From Chrysomallon squamiferum (taxonomy: Eukaryota > Mollusca > Gastropoda > Neomphalida > Peltospiridae), in the NCBI GenBank assembly GCA_012295275.1, contig CM022673.1:27419261-27483260 (forward strand): DNA of 64,000 nucleotides, written 5' to 3'. Position 1 is the first letter of the stretch. Every line of letters starts with the position of its first letter. The translations under genes and the position numbers were made by a program. The notes below the pieces were generated by a model. The model was not told where the DNA came from and made no database searches. It was given only the letters and a program-made list of their open reading frames with translations. Positions 10,401 to 23,200 of the stretch are shown here, one piece after another.

Positions 10401-13400
10401 GGTGGAAAAAAAAAACAACACCAAAAGCCTGCATTAAAATCTGCCATTAGATAATAATCTTGATTCAGCTTGTTCGACCATGCTGTAATGTTTATGCCTC
10501 ATATACTCACTGCCAGAAATAAAGGAAATTTAAATATGTTGGATGCATAATATTGAATCAAACTGCAACCTTGAGCAGTTATGTTTCTAAGTTTGTTTTA
10601 CAAAATGCAGGCCTAATGTGTGTTAGGTCACAGAGCCATACTGAACTGTAGGCTGATTTAATATCACTGGAACATCAGCCAGATGCTTGTTACTATCAGA
10701 ATGAACTCTCAGCATATAATTTGGTAAAATTGTCCCAACTGCCAGAGCACATGACTAGTTTGTCAAAGGCTTGGTATGTAGTTCCCTGTTGATGGAAAAT
10801 GTATGTAGGTAAAATAGTTTTGATGTCAACTGATAGAACTATTAATATTTAATGGAATAGCTGCAGCAATTTTTTCCAGTACCATAAAAGAATGTATGTG
10901 ATTTTCAAAATCAACAAATTATAAAATAAAAATACCTGTTGATGTGTTGTTGAACTTTCATGCATACCAACATCCACACAGGATGTTATGATAACAAAAA
11001 CAAAAACAGATTTGTTATGGTTTTGATTTATTAATGACTATGAGCTTGACCTGTAATGGATCAAGTTCATGACACAAATGACATGATTTCATTTGATAAA
11101 GTGTGACAATGAGTATGTAAAAACACAAGTCAGAAAAACACACTGACACAAATTTACACAAAAAATAAAAAAAAAAAAAAAAAAAAAAAGAAACATACTC
11201 TATATGATTTTGAAAAAAGTTGTGTACAAAGCTTTACAGAATCTACACTCCAGAAGCTGGAAGTTTGTTAAAGGAATGAATTTTTATACTACAGAGTAAT
11301 ATAATAATATTTATTTGTTATTTTTTATATACATATATATATATATATATATATAAACACCCTAGACTTCTGTTTTACAATATATACATCTTATAAATAA
11401 TCATCTACAATAGCTTTGGCAAATGCAGATCTTCACATTTTGCAGAAAAGTAAACTACAGAAAAACCGTAACAACGAATATACAATACAATCTGCTTATT
11501 ATATAACATATCTCATACAAATCAACAAGTACACAGAATATCAAAACTGTTCTTGCAGTTTTATATAATATTTATTTATATATATATATATTTAGTTATT
11601 GCAAACTTCAGAAGGCAACAGTTCATGAACTAACAAACACTCAATCATGCAAAAACAGGTAAAAGATACCAAAATACAGATTAGAAAAAGAAATAAAAAA
11701 TTTGGCTGCCATCATAATCATTTTTTTCCTTTTTATGAAAAAAACAAACAAGTAACATTATTTCTGTTAGTTTAACTGAAATAAAATGTGTGCGCCATTT
11801 TTCTTAAACGTAAGATATTAAATCCATACTGAATACTGAAGTTTGTTTCTGTGCTATTCTAACCCTTTTCATTTATTTATTATTTATTAAGTTGTAACTT
11901 GTAGCAATTCTCTACTTGTTACAGGTATATTTCATTAAAAGTTTTTGAAGTTTAGCAGATGACACATCACTGCTTAATGCAGATTAAAAATATTATACAT
12001 TTTGTTAGTCTTTTTGCTGTTGTAAATAAATATATTATGAAATTATTTCTGAAAAAAAAAAAAAAAGTAAAGTTTAGCAGATAACACATCATTGCTTAAT
12101 GAATTAATTTCTTTTTCCTGATTTGTACATTAAAAAAAAAAAAAATAAAATCACTGAAATGAAATTCCTTCCTCCAACCCTATTAATCAAGTAATATGCA
12201 CAATCTAGCCAAATGTGGAATGAAACTGAATCCAGAAATGACTTCAGAAAGTAAAACAAAATTATAAGCAGATGTAAAATAACCAGGGCTGGTATAAAGT
12301 TAATTGGAATAATGCTCTAAATTATAAAGACTGATTTGTATGGTTTGCAAGGACTGGTATTTCAGCAATTATAGCCATGATAACAAATCAGTGAATGTGT
12401 AACAGTACAGACATAGTCAAAATAACATTTTGCTTTCAAGATCTAGTTTATGTAACTTGAAACAGTTACACCTGTGACACAGAGAATGTTTTGGTTCATT
12501 GGTTAGAATGCAGTTTTTTTAGATGGGATAAATTTTTCATTATCAATTTTCCTCATTGATCTATTTCCCATGCCCCCAGCCTGTAACAACTGGTTTGTTA
12601 AATTATTCATTTTCTAATTTTTAAAATATTTATTAAATGAGACATCACTTACTGAATAGTTATAAATATTACATGTTTGTGGTTCCCTGTTTAAGAAAAA
12701 AAAAAATTAAAAAAAGTTATGTAAGAAATTGTGTTGCTAATGTTTTTTTCTCTTTCTGTACAAATGCTTCATTTGCACTTCAAAATGTTAAAAAAAATTT
12801 TTTTAAAAAATCTCCCATTTGACAGATTTCTAATAAGTATTAATACTAAAATATGTTGCTTATTCATTAGTAATAACTATACATTAACAAAATAATTTTT
12901 TAATTATTATTTTCATGTGTGAGAATAAACAAAATTTCAACTTCGGTTCTTAACCAATAATATTATAAATGTTTTTTAATTAAAAAACAAATATTATGTT
13001 CATTTATTATTATTTAATACTGAGATAAAGAGGTAATTTATTTTCAGATGATGATGAATTTAAGTTTTAATTAAGCCTTTCTATCAAAAACTTGAGTTCA
13101 CCAGTTAAAACATTTTATATGTCTTGCCTGTTTCTTGGTACTATTCTCCAAAAATAATTTAAGCTAGAAGTATTTATTATCTTTTATTTTGACAACTAAA
13201 AAAAAACCCCATCTAGACAACAACAATCTTTTGTGTTTTAGACTATTGTTTTACACACAAAGAACAGGTAGATCAATGTTTCAACTAAAATGAAATTATT
13301 AAAATAAAATATAATACCATATTAAGCCATACATTAACTAATTTCAAGAAATGTATACAAATGTTGTATCTTTTAGTCATGGCAGTTTTTAAGGGTTTTT

Positions 13401-13722
13401 CTTTCTTTTTCTTTCTACTGGTTTGTGATGACAGCTGAATTTAATATACAGAATAGCTGTCTATATTTTGAAGGACAGAATATGTCTGAGAGTTATTTGG
13501 ATATGTTATATTACCATAGAATATTAAATTTTCATGCTTATATTATTTTAATATCCAGAAAAGGAAATAGAAGTTACAAAAAAAGAAACAAAAAAAAAAA
13601 ATCCTTTCAAACATTATGCAAATTTTATAGCTATGGGTCACACTGACTTGAAGTATTTTTAATCTTAAAAAGGACCCCCAAAAATTTAAAATTTCGTCTG
13701 ATTAAAATTAATGATGAACTTA

Positions 13723-13755
<33 letters not shown>

Positions 13756-15160
13756 TCAAACACAGCTGCATAATGTATTCATTTACACAGGATGCAACAG
13801 GTGCTGTCTGGATATTTTCTACAAAGTTTCCAAGCTGTCACAAATATGCCTACAAACTGCTGATATTATCAGAGAATATGAATAATTGTCCTTCAGGGCA
13901 CAATATGTATTCTATATATTTATAGCAGATTTCAGACTGAAACACAAAAAGAAAAAAAAAACCCAAAAGGTCCCAAAAATAAAATGAAGAAAACCTGCTG
14001 TTCTTTAACTCGTAATTTCAATATTTTATTTTATTTATCTACTGAAAATGGGTTCACTTAAAAATAAAATAAAATAAAATAATAAAGTTTAGTATTTTTG
14101 TTTTCTATAAATACAAAAAAATATATATATAAAAATAGCCCCACTGAAAAAATAATAAAAAATCGACAAAAACAAAAAAAACAAAAAATTAATAATAATA
14201 AATAAATAAATAAAATAAACATACATCTATAGTTTAAATTTTGTTTTTGTAAAATAAACTAAAATAACTTGTGAGTTATTTATTTTCATGTTTCTGTGAG
14301 ATGATCCAGTTAAAAAAAAAGTGATATCTGTGATTGTGCGTTGTGCAATAACAGACCACAGCTAAATACACCAGGTTTAAAATTATTTCTTGTGGAATTA
14401 CGAAGAAGAGATAGTACCATCAGACGTTCAGGAATTAATAAAAACCTGTTTTACTTAGTTCTTAGCAGTAGCCAATCTACTTTTAAAAAAAAGAAAGAAA
14501 AACAAACCCCAAAAAAACTTTTATTAAAAAAGTTAATTGTGTGCGAAAACTGAGGTAATGAAAACAAACATCTAACAAATAGAGTAACATTTTTATGAAC
14601 AATGATTACAGGTGTGAATGAGCCTAGAAATTCATAACAGCAGAGCTTATGTTCTGGTTATTAATAAAATAAGCAGACTGCCATTAATAATAATTATAGA
14701 CTTGATATTCTAAAATTTAATGAAATATGTAACAAATAAAAAAAAAAAAAAAAATTAAAATAAAATAAGAAAAAAAATTCAATCATTCATTCTGTCACAT
14801 TCTCTCACCAGCTCATAAAAATGCAAACATGTTTGTGTTTATACCTGTGTGTATGTTAAAAATGTATGCTTCCACTTTTTTATTTTTTTTTAATAACAGT
14901 ATTAAATAATAATAATATATAACAAAAGTGAAAAAAAGAAGAAGACAAAAAAATAATAACAAAAATATAAAAAATATAATAATAATAATAATAATAATAA
15001 AAAATAAAAAAAAAAAAATAAACAAAATAAAATTCCAAACGTCTGTATTAACATTCTCACAGTAAAACAATTCATGGTTTCTTGCTGCAATTATGACAAT
15101 ATCAACAACATTTAAAAAAATTAAATAAAACACGTAAATAAATATGACTAAAATAACTCA
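7487..15160. other. Convergent intergenic region with DBF4 and MED1 3' UTRs
   Basis: The two genes point at each other here, so both 3' UTRs must lie in this stretch, but it has so many AATAAA and TTTATT hexamers (for example 7485-7490 overlapping the DBF4 stop, and 10518-10523) that cleavage sites cannot be chosen by eye. No convincing coding exon was found. It holds poly-A runs (11168-11189, 13728-13753), TA tracts (9499-9519, 11333-11355), an AAT run (about 14978-15000) and a less AT-rich block at 10085-10800. Confidence 0.6.
11947..12101 (+). repeat. Pair of about 33-bp direct repeats 122 bp apart
   Basis: AGTTTAGCAGATGACACATC at 11949 onward and AGTTTAGCAGATAACACATC at 12071 onward are followed by near-identical ACTGCTTAATG/ATTGCTTAATG. 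The region between is AT-rich and ends in a poly-A run, so a local duplication is likely. Confidence 0.75.
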
Positions 15161-17228
15161 TCAGCTTCCCAGCCCAATCAGTGCCTCGTCCATGAGATCA
15201 TCATCTATTTCGCAAGGAGAATTGTTTGCCACGGATCCCGGATTGGAATTCACTCTGGTTTTCGGAGAAGCTGCGGGCGACTGGCGAACTTTCTGCACTG
15301 GAGAGATCGGAACCACAGTCTTCCACGTCAAGGGTTTTACCTCCTCTGTCGGTTCTGCAGGAACGCTTTCTTTCACGTCTGGAGGAGACACTTCATTGCT
15401 GTTCACCTGTTTCGGACTGCTAGGACAGTCTATAATGAGGCTGTTTTCTGGGCTGTCTGTATCACTGCTAGGACTTTTGCTATTACTGTACTTGTTGCTT
15501 TTAACAGAAACCCGTTTTTTCTGAGTAATGTTGCTACACGCGTCTTCGCAATCGCGCGCCTCTGGCGTCGAAGCTTTTGGAGTCTGAGTGGGAGTGGGAA
15601 CCTTGAAGGATTCTTTTTCCTCCTTTGGTTTGTTATCCGGTGCACTTTCTCCATTGAACTTTGCTGTCGCCGACACCAGTGAACTGACAGGACTTTTTCT
15701 GTCTACATTCATGTTCTGAATGTTTTTCACAGTCAGTGGGGAGCTACCCCTGTTTTTTATGCTGCCTTTGTCGATACAACTGCCCTTATCAACACCAACA
15801 CTTTTCTCAACACCAGGCTTTTTCTTGTTATTTGACATGCTGAAAGCATTCTTAGCACTCAGGTCCAATGCACTAGTCGTTGAACACACTTTATCCACAG
15901 AATTCCTGTCTTTTCTTTTCACATCCTCTTTCATGAAACTTGTCTTATCAGTGGAACTCTCCTCTTTCAGTAACATTTTCTCAGGCTTTTCAGAGGGACC
16001 TGAATTGGCCGTTTGTACTGCTGCGTTTTCTTTGACTGTCAAATTCTTCTTCTGCGCCTGCTTTCCAAGTGATAAGGAACTAGCTTTGGGGCTAACATTT
16101 GATGAAGGATTTTCTTTATTTACTGGGCTGACTCTTGTCAAGGGACTAGTCCTGCCCATTGCTTTAGAATGGATGTTGTTTGGATGAACAGGTGAGAGTG
16201 AACTGTTGTCAGATGAAATGGACTTGTTGTGTGGAGATGGATGCTGCGATAATGGAGAAACTGATTCACTTCTGCCGCTTTTACTGCTGCTTGTTGGTGC
16301 ATACTTGGGTGACTTCTTGGGAGGGTTCATGTCACCAGAAGCATCACTCAGATTTCTTTTGCCATAAATATTCCTGTTATCACCAGAATTCAAAATCTTA
16401 TCTTTAGGTTTGTTTTCCATGGACAGTCCTTTGGCAGCTTTTTCTGCCATGCTGCTCACATTGACGCTAGCAGTGCTCGACTTTGTGAGTTTGTCAATGA
16501 CTGCTGACAGAGACCCCTTCCTTGACCTAGCAGCAGCAGCTTGTTTTGCTTTGTCTCCAGAACTGGTAAATGTTCCTGAAGACGACACTGGTGCGTTCAC
16601 ACTGTCCACAGAACTGACAGCAGTTCCAGCATGACTGACAGTACTCCCAGTTGGGTTTCCTTGACTTGAGCTACATGAACTAGATACTGAAACACTGGCT
16701 GTTGCAGCTCCTGAACTGTTGGAGCCACTTCCTCCAGAAATTGAGCTGGGTCCTCCCCCTGCAGCTGAACTAGATGAGCGTTTGGGTATTGGTGGAAGAC
16801 TGGCGACACTTCTTGCACTTGGAGCACCAAGAAACATGGCCATGGAAATTGTTGTTCCCACAGAGGACAGTGACGATGAGGTAGAGGGAGGTTTTGCACT
16901 TAACGACCGAGATCGTGATGCAGACTGGGACTTTCCAATGCCAGAAAGTGGTTTGAGCGAGCTTGCAGTTCTGGAGGCACCTGGCCCAATCTTGGTGCCA
17001 GACACCGATTTCACTGGACTGTTTGAAGACGGAAATTTCAGAGATGATGTTTTGTACGAGGCTGAGCTTGGCTTTGAAGAACCAGGTGATATTTTCTGGG
17101 ATCCAGAGTTGGGAGATGATTTTAGAGATAAAGTCGACTTGGACATGCTTGAAACTGGTGAATTTCTTACTGGACTAAATGTTTTCACAGACGACGATGA
17201 TATTGATGGTATAGATGTTTTTAAAGAA
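15161..17228 (-). CDS. MED1: MED1 last exon, second part (disordered tail and C-terminus)
   Basis: A Ser/Pro/Lys-rich disordered tail. SRKGSLSAVIDKLTK matches the conserved SRNKKPSLTAVIDKL of human MED1, and the protein ends EIDDDLMDEALIGLGS before a TAA at 15163-15161. The acidic DDDLMDxALIG ending is diagnostic. The boundary at 17228 follows from a CAG acceptor that restores phase with the donor at 17361. Confidence 0.9.
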
Positions 17229-20200
17229 CTGTTTGGAGTTCCAGGATTTTGGACAAAGAAGATTTAACAGAACCTTGGAATTTGGGCGAATTTGAAGAAG
17301 GAGTTTTCTTCAAATTTGTTGCAGGGCTTTTGGACAAATTGAGTGATGTGGGAGGTTTCACCTGTCTGATGAAGGATGTTTTGAAGATTCTGAAATCAGT
17401 TTTGTGGATTCTGAACTTGGTTTTGCTGCTGAATTTGAAGGCCTTGATGATGGGGAATCTCTGGAAGAATTTGATGACAACGTTCGTTTTGATGGACTCA
17501 GTGATGTTCTGTTCATCTCTGATAAAGGAAATTTTGAAATTTCTGTTGTCGGTGTTGTGGATGTCTCCTGTGAACCTGTACTAGTGAGATCATTAATCTG
17601 CTTATCACTTAGTGTTTTTGGTATAACTGAAGCACTTTGGACAGGACTGCTGGTTTTGTCAGCTGTTCCTAACTGCTTATTCTCTGACTGAACAGTAACA
17701 GAAGAAGCAGAATTGGTTATATTCAGTGGCTTTAGTCTGATCGTTGTTTTCTTAGCAAGCTTTGGATCAGTTTTGGATACTGTGCTGCCAGGAGTCTGAA
17801 CAGGACTTGAATTCTCAGGTGATAACTGATGCAGTGATTTCTGAGATTTCAGTGCTGTGAGATTATCCTGAGTTTCCAGTTCTTGCTTAGGCAATTTGTC
17901 AGTAAAATGTTTTCTAGATTTTGACAGATCAGCTTCCACCATTACATGCACATCTTTGCCTACTCGAATTTTAAGCTTTGTTATGGATTTTTGATCCGTT
18001 TCCACTGGTGTTGAATGGTACACCGTGTTACTGACAGTGGAATACTTATTGTTGTCATTCTTTCTCTTTTTCCTCTCCTTTTTTGATTCGTCCTTCTTTT
18101 TTCGTTTTACAGAATCACCACCTGATGCATATTTTGATTCTTTTCTCTTGTATTTTTCACCTTTTCTTAAAATGGTGGTATCAGTCAAATTTTTAGGTTT
18201 GTTTGAGATCTGAAGACGTGTGGGCGACGCAGCATACACAGACAATCGGTCAGAGCTTCCCAGAGAAGGCAGAGGATCATCCTCATCTTCATCACTTTTA
18301 AAATCAAACGTTCCTACGTTACTTGACTTCATCTGATTCTTTGTGAATGGATCTGAGAAAGAACCACTAGAATTCCTGAGTGCTGACAATTTTAATTTCA
18401 CTTTACCTTCATCAGATTTAAGAATACTAGAAGACATTGCCTCCAACTTTTCACATTTTTCCACAAACTGTTCACTCCTAGAAAAGTTTTCCAGATTTTC
18501 GAATTTTTCAAATATGCCAGTTATTTGCCGACCTCCGCTTGATAAAGAATTCACCTCAGTATTTTTGGAACAATCTTTGGCTGAATTGTTTGAATCCTGA
18601 TCACACATGTCTGGCCCATCAAATATGGCTTTGTACAGAGGATTACTGCGATCTTTCACACACGAACTGATCATTTCATTCTGAAAATGTGCATCCACGT
18701 GGGGTTTTGATACATATTCGCAGAGTGGATTTGGTGACTGTTTTACGTCTGGAGAGGGAGAGGTTTTCACTGAAAGTGGTGGAGTTTTTGTTACCAAAGG
18801 AGGAGTTTTTGTTCCAACTGGTGGCGTTTTTCCTCCTGACGGAGGAGTTTTCACTCTAAGGGGCGGAGTTCTTGTCACCAGTGGGGGTGTTTTGCCCCTT
18901 AGCGGACTCGTTAACGTACGGGTTCCCAAAGAGGCAGGTGACATTTTAAAACTCATGGGACTGGCTGATGTAACTGCACTTAATGGACTAGTGCCAGAAT
19001 GGCTAGGTGACGTCCTTGCCCCTAAAAAAGCACTTTTGTTGCTGCCTTTATCAACATTTGCAAAAACTGGGTCTTCGGCCTCATTCCCTACCCCCGACCC
19101 AGTGAGGAGTTCCTCAAGGGAGGTAGAGGCATTCTCGTTTTTTGAACCTGGTGAAGAATTTCGTGAAGACATTGAAAGGGGTGGCCCAGGGTCAGATTCT
19201 GACAACAGAGCGGTTAATTCATTCTCTGTGTTACTGCCCTGGCGCGACTCCTTCTGAATAAAATTATCAACACTATCAGCTAATTTTTTTAGATTGGACT
19301 CTGCAAACGAGTCCTCCGTTAAATCTATTATTGAACCACCCATTCCTGAATTAGACGTCATTCCTGAACTGCCTTGGTAATTGTCAAACGGACTACAGCT
19401 AGATTCCATGTCAGTAGTCGACAGTCTGTCGTTTCCTTCAATTTCACCAATCCTATGTTTAGGACTGCGACCAGAAAACACATCTGAAGTGGAACGTCTT
19501 TTTCTCACCCTCTTTTGAGGTCCAGAAGGAGTCTTGCTAGCATTAGCTATGGCACTGGAGCCTGAACAAGAAACTGAAGAAGCTACAGAAGAATTGTCCT
19601 CCAGCAGTTTCGACAGCATTGGACTTTCCGAAACTTCTGAAGCTGCTGCAGGAGCAGGAGGTGGTGGATGTTCACCTTCCACACTGTCTAAAAGTGTTGC
19701 CAGCAGTGGATTACTGGGTGTGCGATCACCAGGCGGTGAAACAATCTCGTTGGATGTAGTCCTCATGGGAAACATATGTTCAGGTACACTATCACCGTGT
19801 CCCATATGTTGAGCTCCTGCAGAATGGAACCGTGCTCGAGCCAAAGCTGACTGATGACTGAGAGGATGTCCAATGAGAGCGGGATGCTGCTGGTGATTCA
19901 TCTGACTGTGCACATTCACTGGGTGTCCTTGATGATTCACCAACCGGTGACCCGGTGCTGGTACCTGATTCACTGGTGGGTGAGGCAGATTCAGTGGGTC
20001 TGTCTGGTTAGCTGGGTAAGCGTGTACAGGACTCACTGGAACTGCTTTAGGGACAGCTGGTGGATGCAGGGCAGCAGCAGCAGCAGCAGCCTGGTTTTTC
20101 TGTCTTTGCCACATTGCTTGTTTGAGTGCTGCCATGCGCTCCTCAGCTATCTTCTGCAGCTGCTCCTTGCCCTTCTTTATGATGGAACGAAGTGTAATTG

Positions 20201-23200
20201 GAATGGATAAGCACCTGTAAAAGTAGAAAGTAAGCAGTTTATCAGTAATATGTCAAATAAATAGCAATTGTGGAATTTTAAGTGTTTTGGTTTTATTTAA
20301 CAGTATGGTTTAATTTTTTTTTTTCTGTTTTCTTTCAATCTACAGGATTTTTCTGAATTTTTTTTTTTTTAACAATGATCAAAAAGAACTTTATTAATTT
20401 ATGCACTGAAAAATGTTAACACTGCCAGAAGACCTTAAATATGTAATTATAATGTAAGTATAAATTAAACATTAATTATTTCTTTTAATATTTTAATACA
20501 ATGAAAGCTGAATGCAAATTGATTTATAATCTTGTAATCTTTATATGAAACAAAAGAAATAATTATTTATTTAGTAAAAAGTAAAAATTTTTAAAATGTT
20601 AGGCAAGGTCACACCTCTGAAATATTTTAGAAGCGAAGTCGTCTGTACACAGCTGCTGGTCAGAGTTGCTTGTCACAAGTCGACACTTGAGATTAGTGAT
20701 GTCAGAAATGTCCAGTTCCACCATCACCATACTGTCTTGTATAGGGTGTTCTAGTGTGATACACACTTGTTGTAATGAAACTGTTGTCAGTTCCAGAACT
20801 ATAGAACTAGCAAGATCTGTAAAGAAGAGAGGGAAAACAAAAAAAGTAAAAATTAAAATAGAGTAAATAAACAGTAGCAAAAACACACACCATAACTTTT
20901 TCAAAAGAACAGGAATACATTTTCAGAAAAATATGTAATATTACTGAAAATATTTTTAATAACAAAACACAGATTATTTTTTGAATAAAACATATTACAA
21001 TTTGAGATATCTAAATCACGGAAAAATATAAAAATTTTAAAACTGCAAACTAAATATCTAAATTATGGAAATATGTATAAAATTAAAAACCACTGATAAC
21101 AAGATATGACTTGTAATCCTCTCAAACATGAATTCAACTCGAAGCATTTATTCCAATATCAACTGAACATATTTCCTCTACCCAAACCTAAAGATATAGA
21201 CCATCACATGTAACTGTTTTAAACAAACGTTTTTCTCAGACATACCTCTTTTGGCGTATGGCCTGATACAACTACTGATAATAGCATTGAACAAAAGCTG
21301 CTGCCGAAGATGATTCAAAATAGTTGCTACATGGGTTGGGTGAGTGAAAGGTATTTTTGATATCAGTATTCCTGGCTGGTCTAAAGGGCCTCCATTGTCT
21401 GGGTTCATGTAGTAGACATGCTGTTGGTCTGGTAATGACTGCAAATAAATTAAAATTGACTCAATGTAATTTTAGTTTTTATTTAGTTTTTTTTAATTTT
21501 ATTTAAATCTCACTATACAGAGCATTTGTATTTTAAGAACTGGTGTCTGTTTACTAAAGAAGAAAGAAAGAAAAAATGGCACACACACACACACACACAG
21601 AGATTGTATTAAAACATCTGCTGCCAAATTTCAGTTATCTGTAAAAATTACTATTTCTTAACATTAAATAATCCCTAACTGATCTAATAAATTATAAAAT
21701 AAATAAATAAATAAACTAAAAAAAAAAAAAACAGAAACCATCCATACAGTTTAATAGTCTATGCATTTTTAAAATCCAAAACATCTTTTAACTTCTTCTC
21801 AGAGTAACTGAATCTCTGCTAATCTATGCAAATAATCTGTAGTCTGTCTTTGAAACCATTATACATCAACTGATGCATACAGATAAACAATAATGGCAGA
21901 AAAGCTATCCTACAACTATGCTAAAAATTCTGCTTTCTTTAACCATTCATATAAGTGAATACTTTAACAAAAGAATTCAAAACTTACCACAAAGAGTTGT
22001 CTTTCATTCATTATTTTACCAGCTGAAAACGTCTCAATAATTAAAGACAATAAAGGTTTAGGTTCATTTGATTTCTGAACTTCTAGACCTGAAAAGAGTT
22101 TTAAAAAGTTTTAATAAGAAATGGTTAAATTTTTGTTAGTGAAGAAAAAAAAAAAGAAGCAATTTCAAAATTGAAATCAGAAAAAGAAACAACAATAACA
22201 AAACGAAAATAAAACATCAGATTTTTACTGTCAATTCAAAAAAAAAAATATTAATAATAATAAAAATAAAATAAAATAAAATAAAATAAAAAATAAAAAG
22301 AATAAATAAAACATTTTGTTTCATAAAACTTAAAGCTAAGAATCAATAAATAATTTAATTGCATTCCATTTTAAGATTTTTGTTTTTCAATATACAGAAA
22401 GTAGTATGAAAAAGGCTGAACCTGTTGCCCACACACAAATTCAGAAAAAGAATTAAAAAAAAAAATATGTATAAAAATAACAATGGCCTAATACAAGCAC
22501 TGTTAAAAGCATTGAAAAAAAAAAGAAGATAAAAAGAATAAAAACAAACTAAAATAAAATAAAAAGAAATGAAATGAAAAAAATAAAAAAAAAAAATAAA
22601 ATAAAATAAAATAAAATAAAATAAAATAAAATAAATTAAAAAAAACAAAAAAAATGAAAAAACAAAACAAAATAAAATAAAATAAAAAAAAAATAAAATT
22701 AAAAAAAAAAAAAAAATAAAAAAAAAAATAAAAAAAAAAATAAAAATAAAATAAAATAAAATAAAATAAAATAAAATAAATGACCTAAGGTCCAAGACCA
22801 GACTCACTAGTTATACTCTGAATCTTCTGTACCGTTGACATGGCAACAGGGACAGGGTGAGGTAGCACTAAGACAAAACTGGCTGGAAAGATATGGCTAT
22901 TTACTGAACTCAGACCCACAAAATTTGGCAAACTGAAATGACAACAGATGTTTTATCAGTAAACATGTTCAGGATAAATAGTTATTAACCTGTTGGTAGC
23001 CTTACTAGTGAAATGAATTCAATTAAGGATTGAAAATGAATTTAAAAATGCTATTACATTTCATTTTATCAGCTGCAATTTTTTTTTAATGAACCAAGGT
23101 ACATAATAATCTTGAGACTGTATTTATTACTGTTATCATTATTTTTTTTAAATCTGTTTAAAATATACACTGTTAATACAAGATACTTTCAGAAGATTTC

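Noticed and set aside
16719-17267. A 182-codon plus-strand open frame, and other plus-strand frames between 15144 and 20210
   Set aside because: They are antisense shadows of the Ser/Pro-rich MED1 last exon, whose codon composition leaves the opposite strand open.
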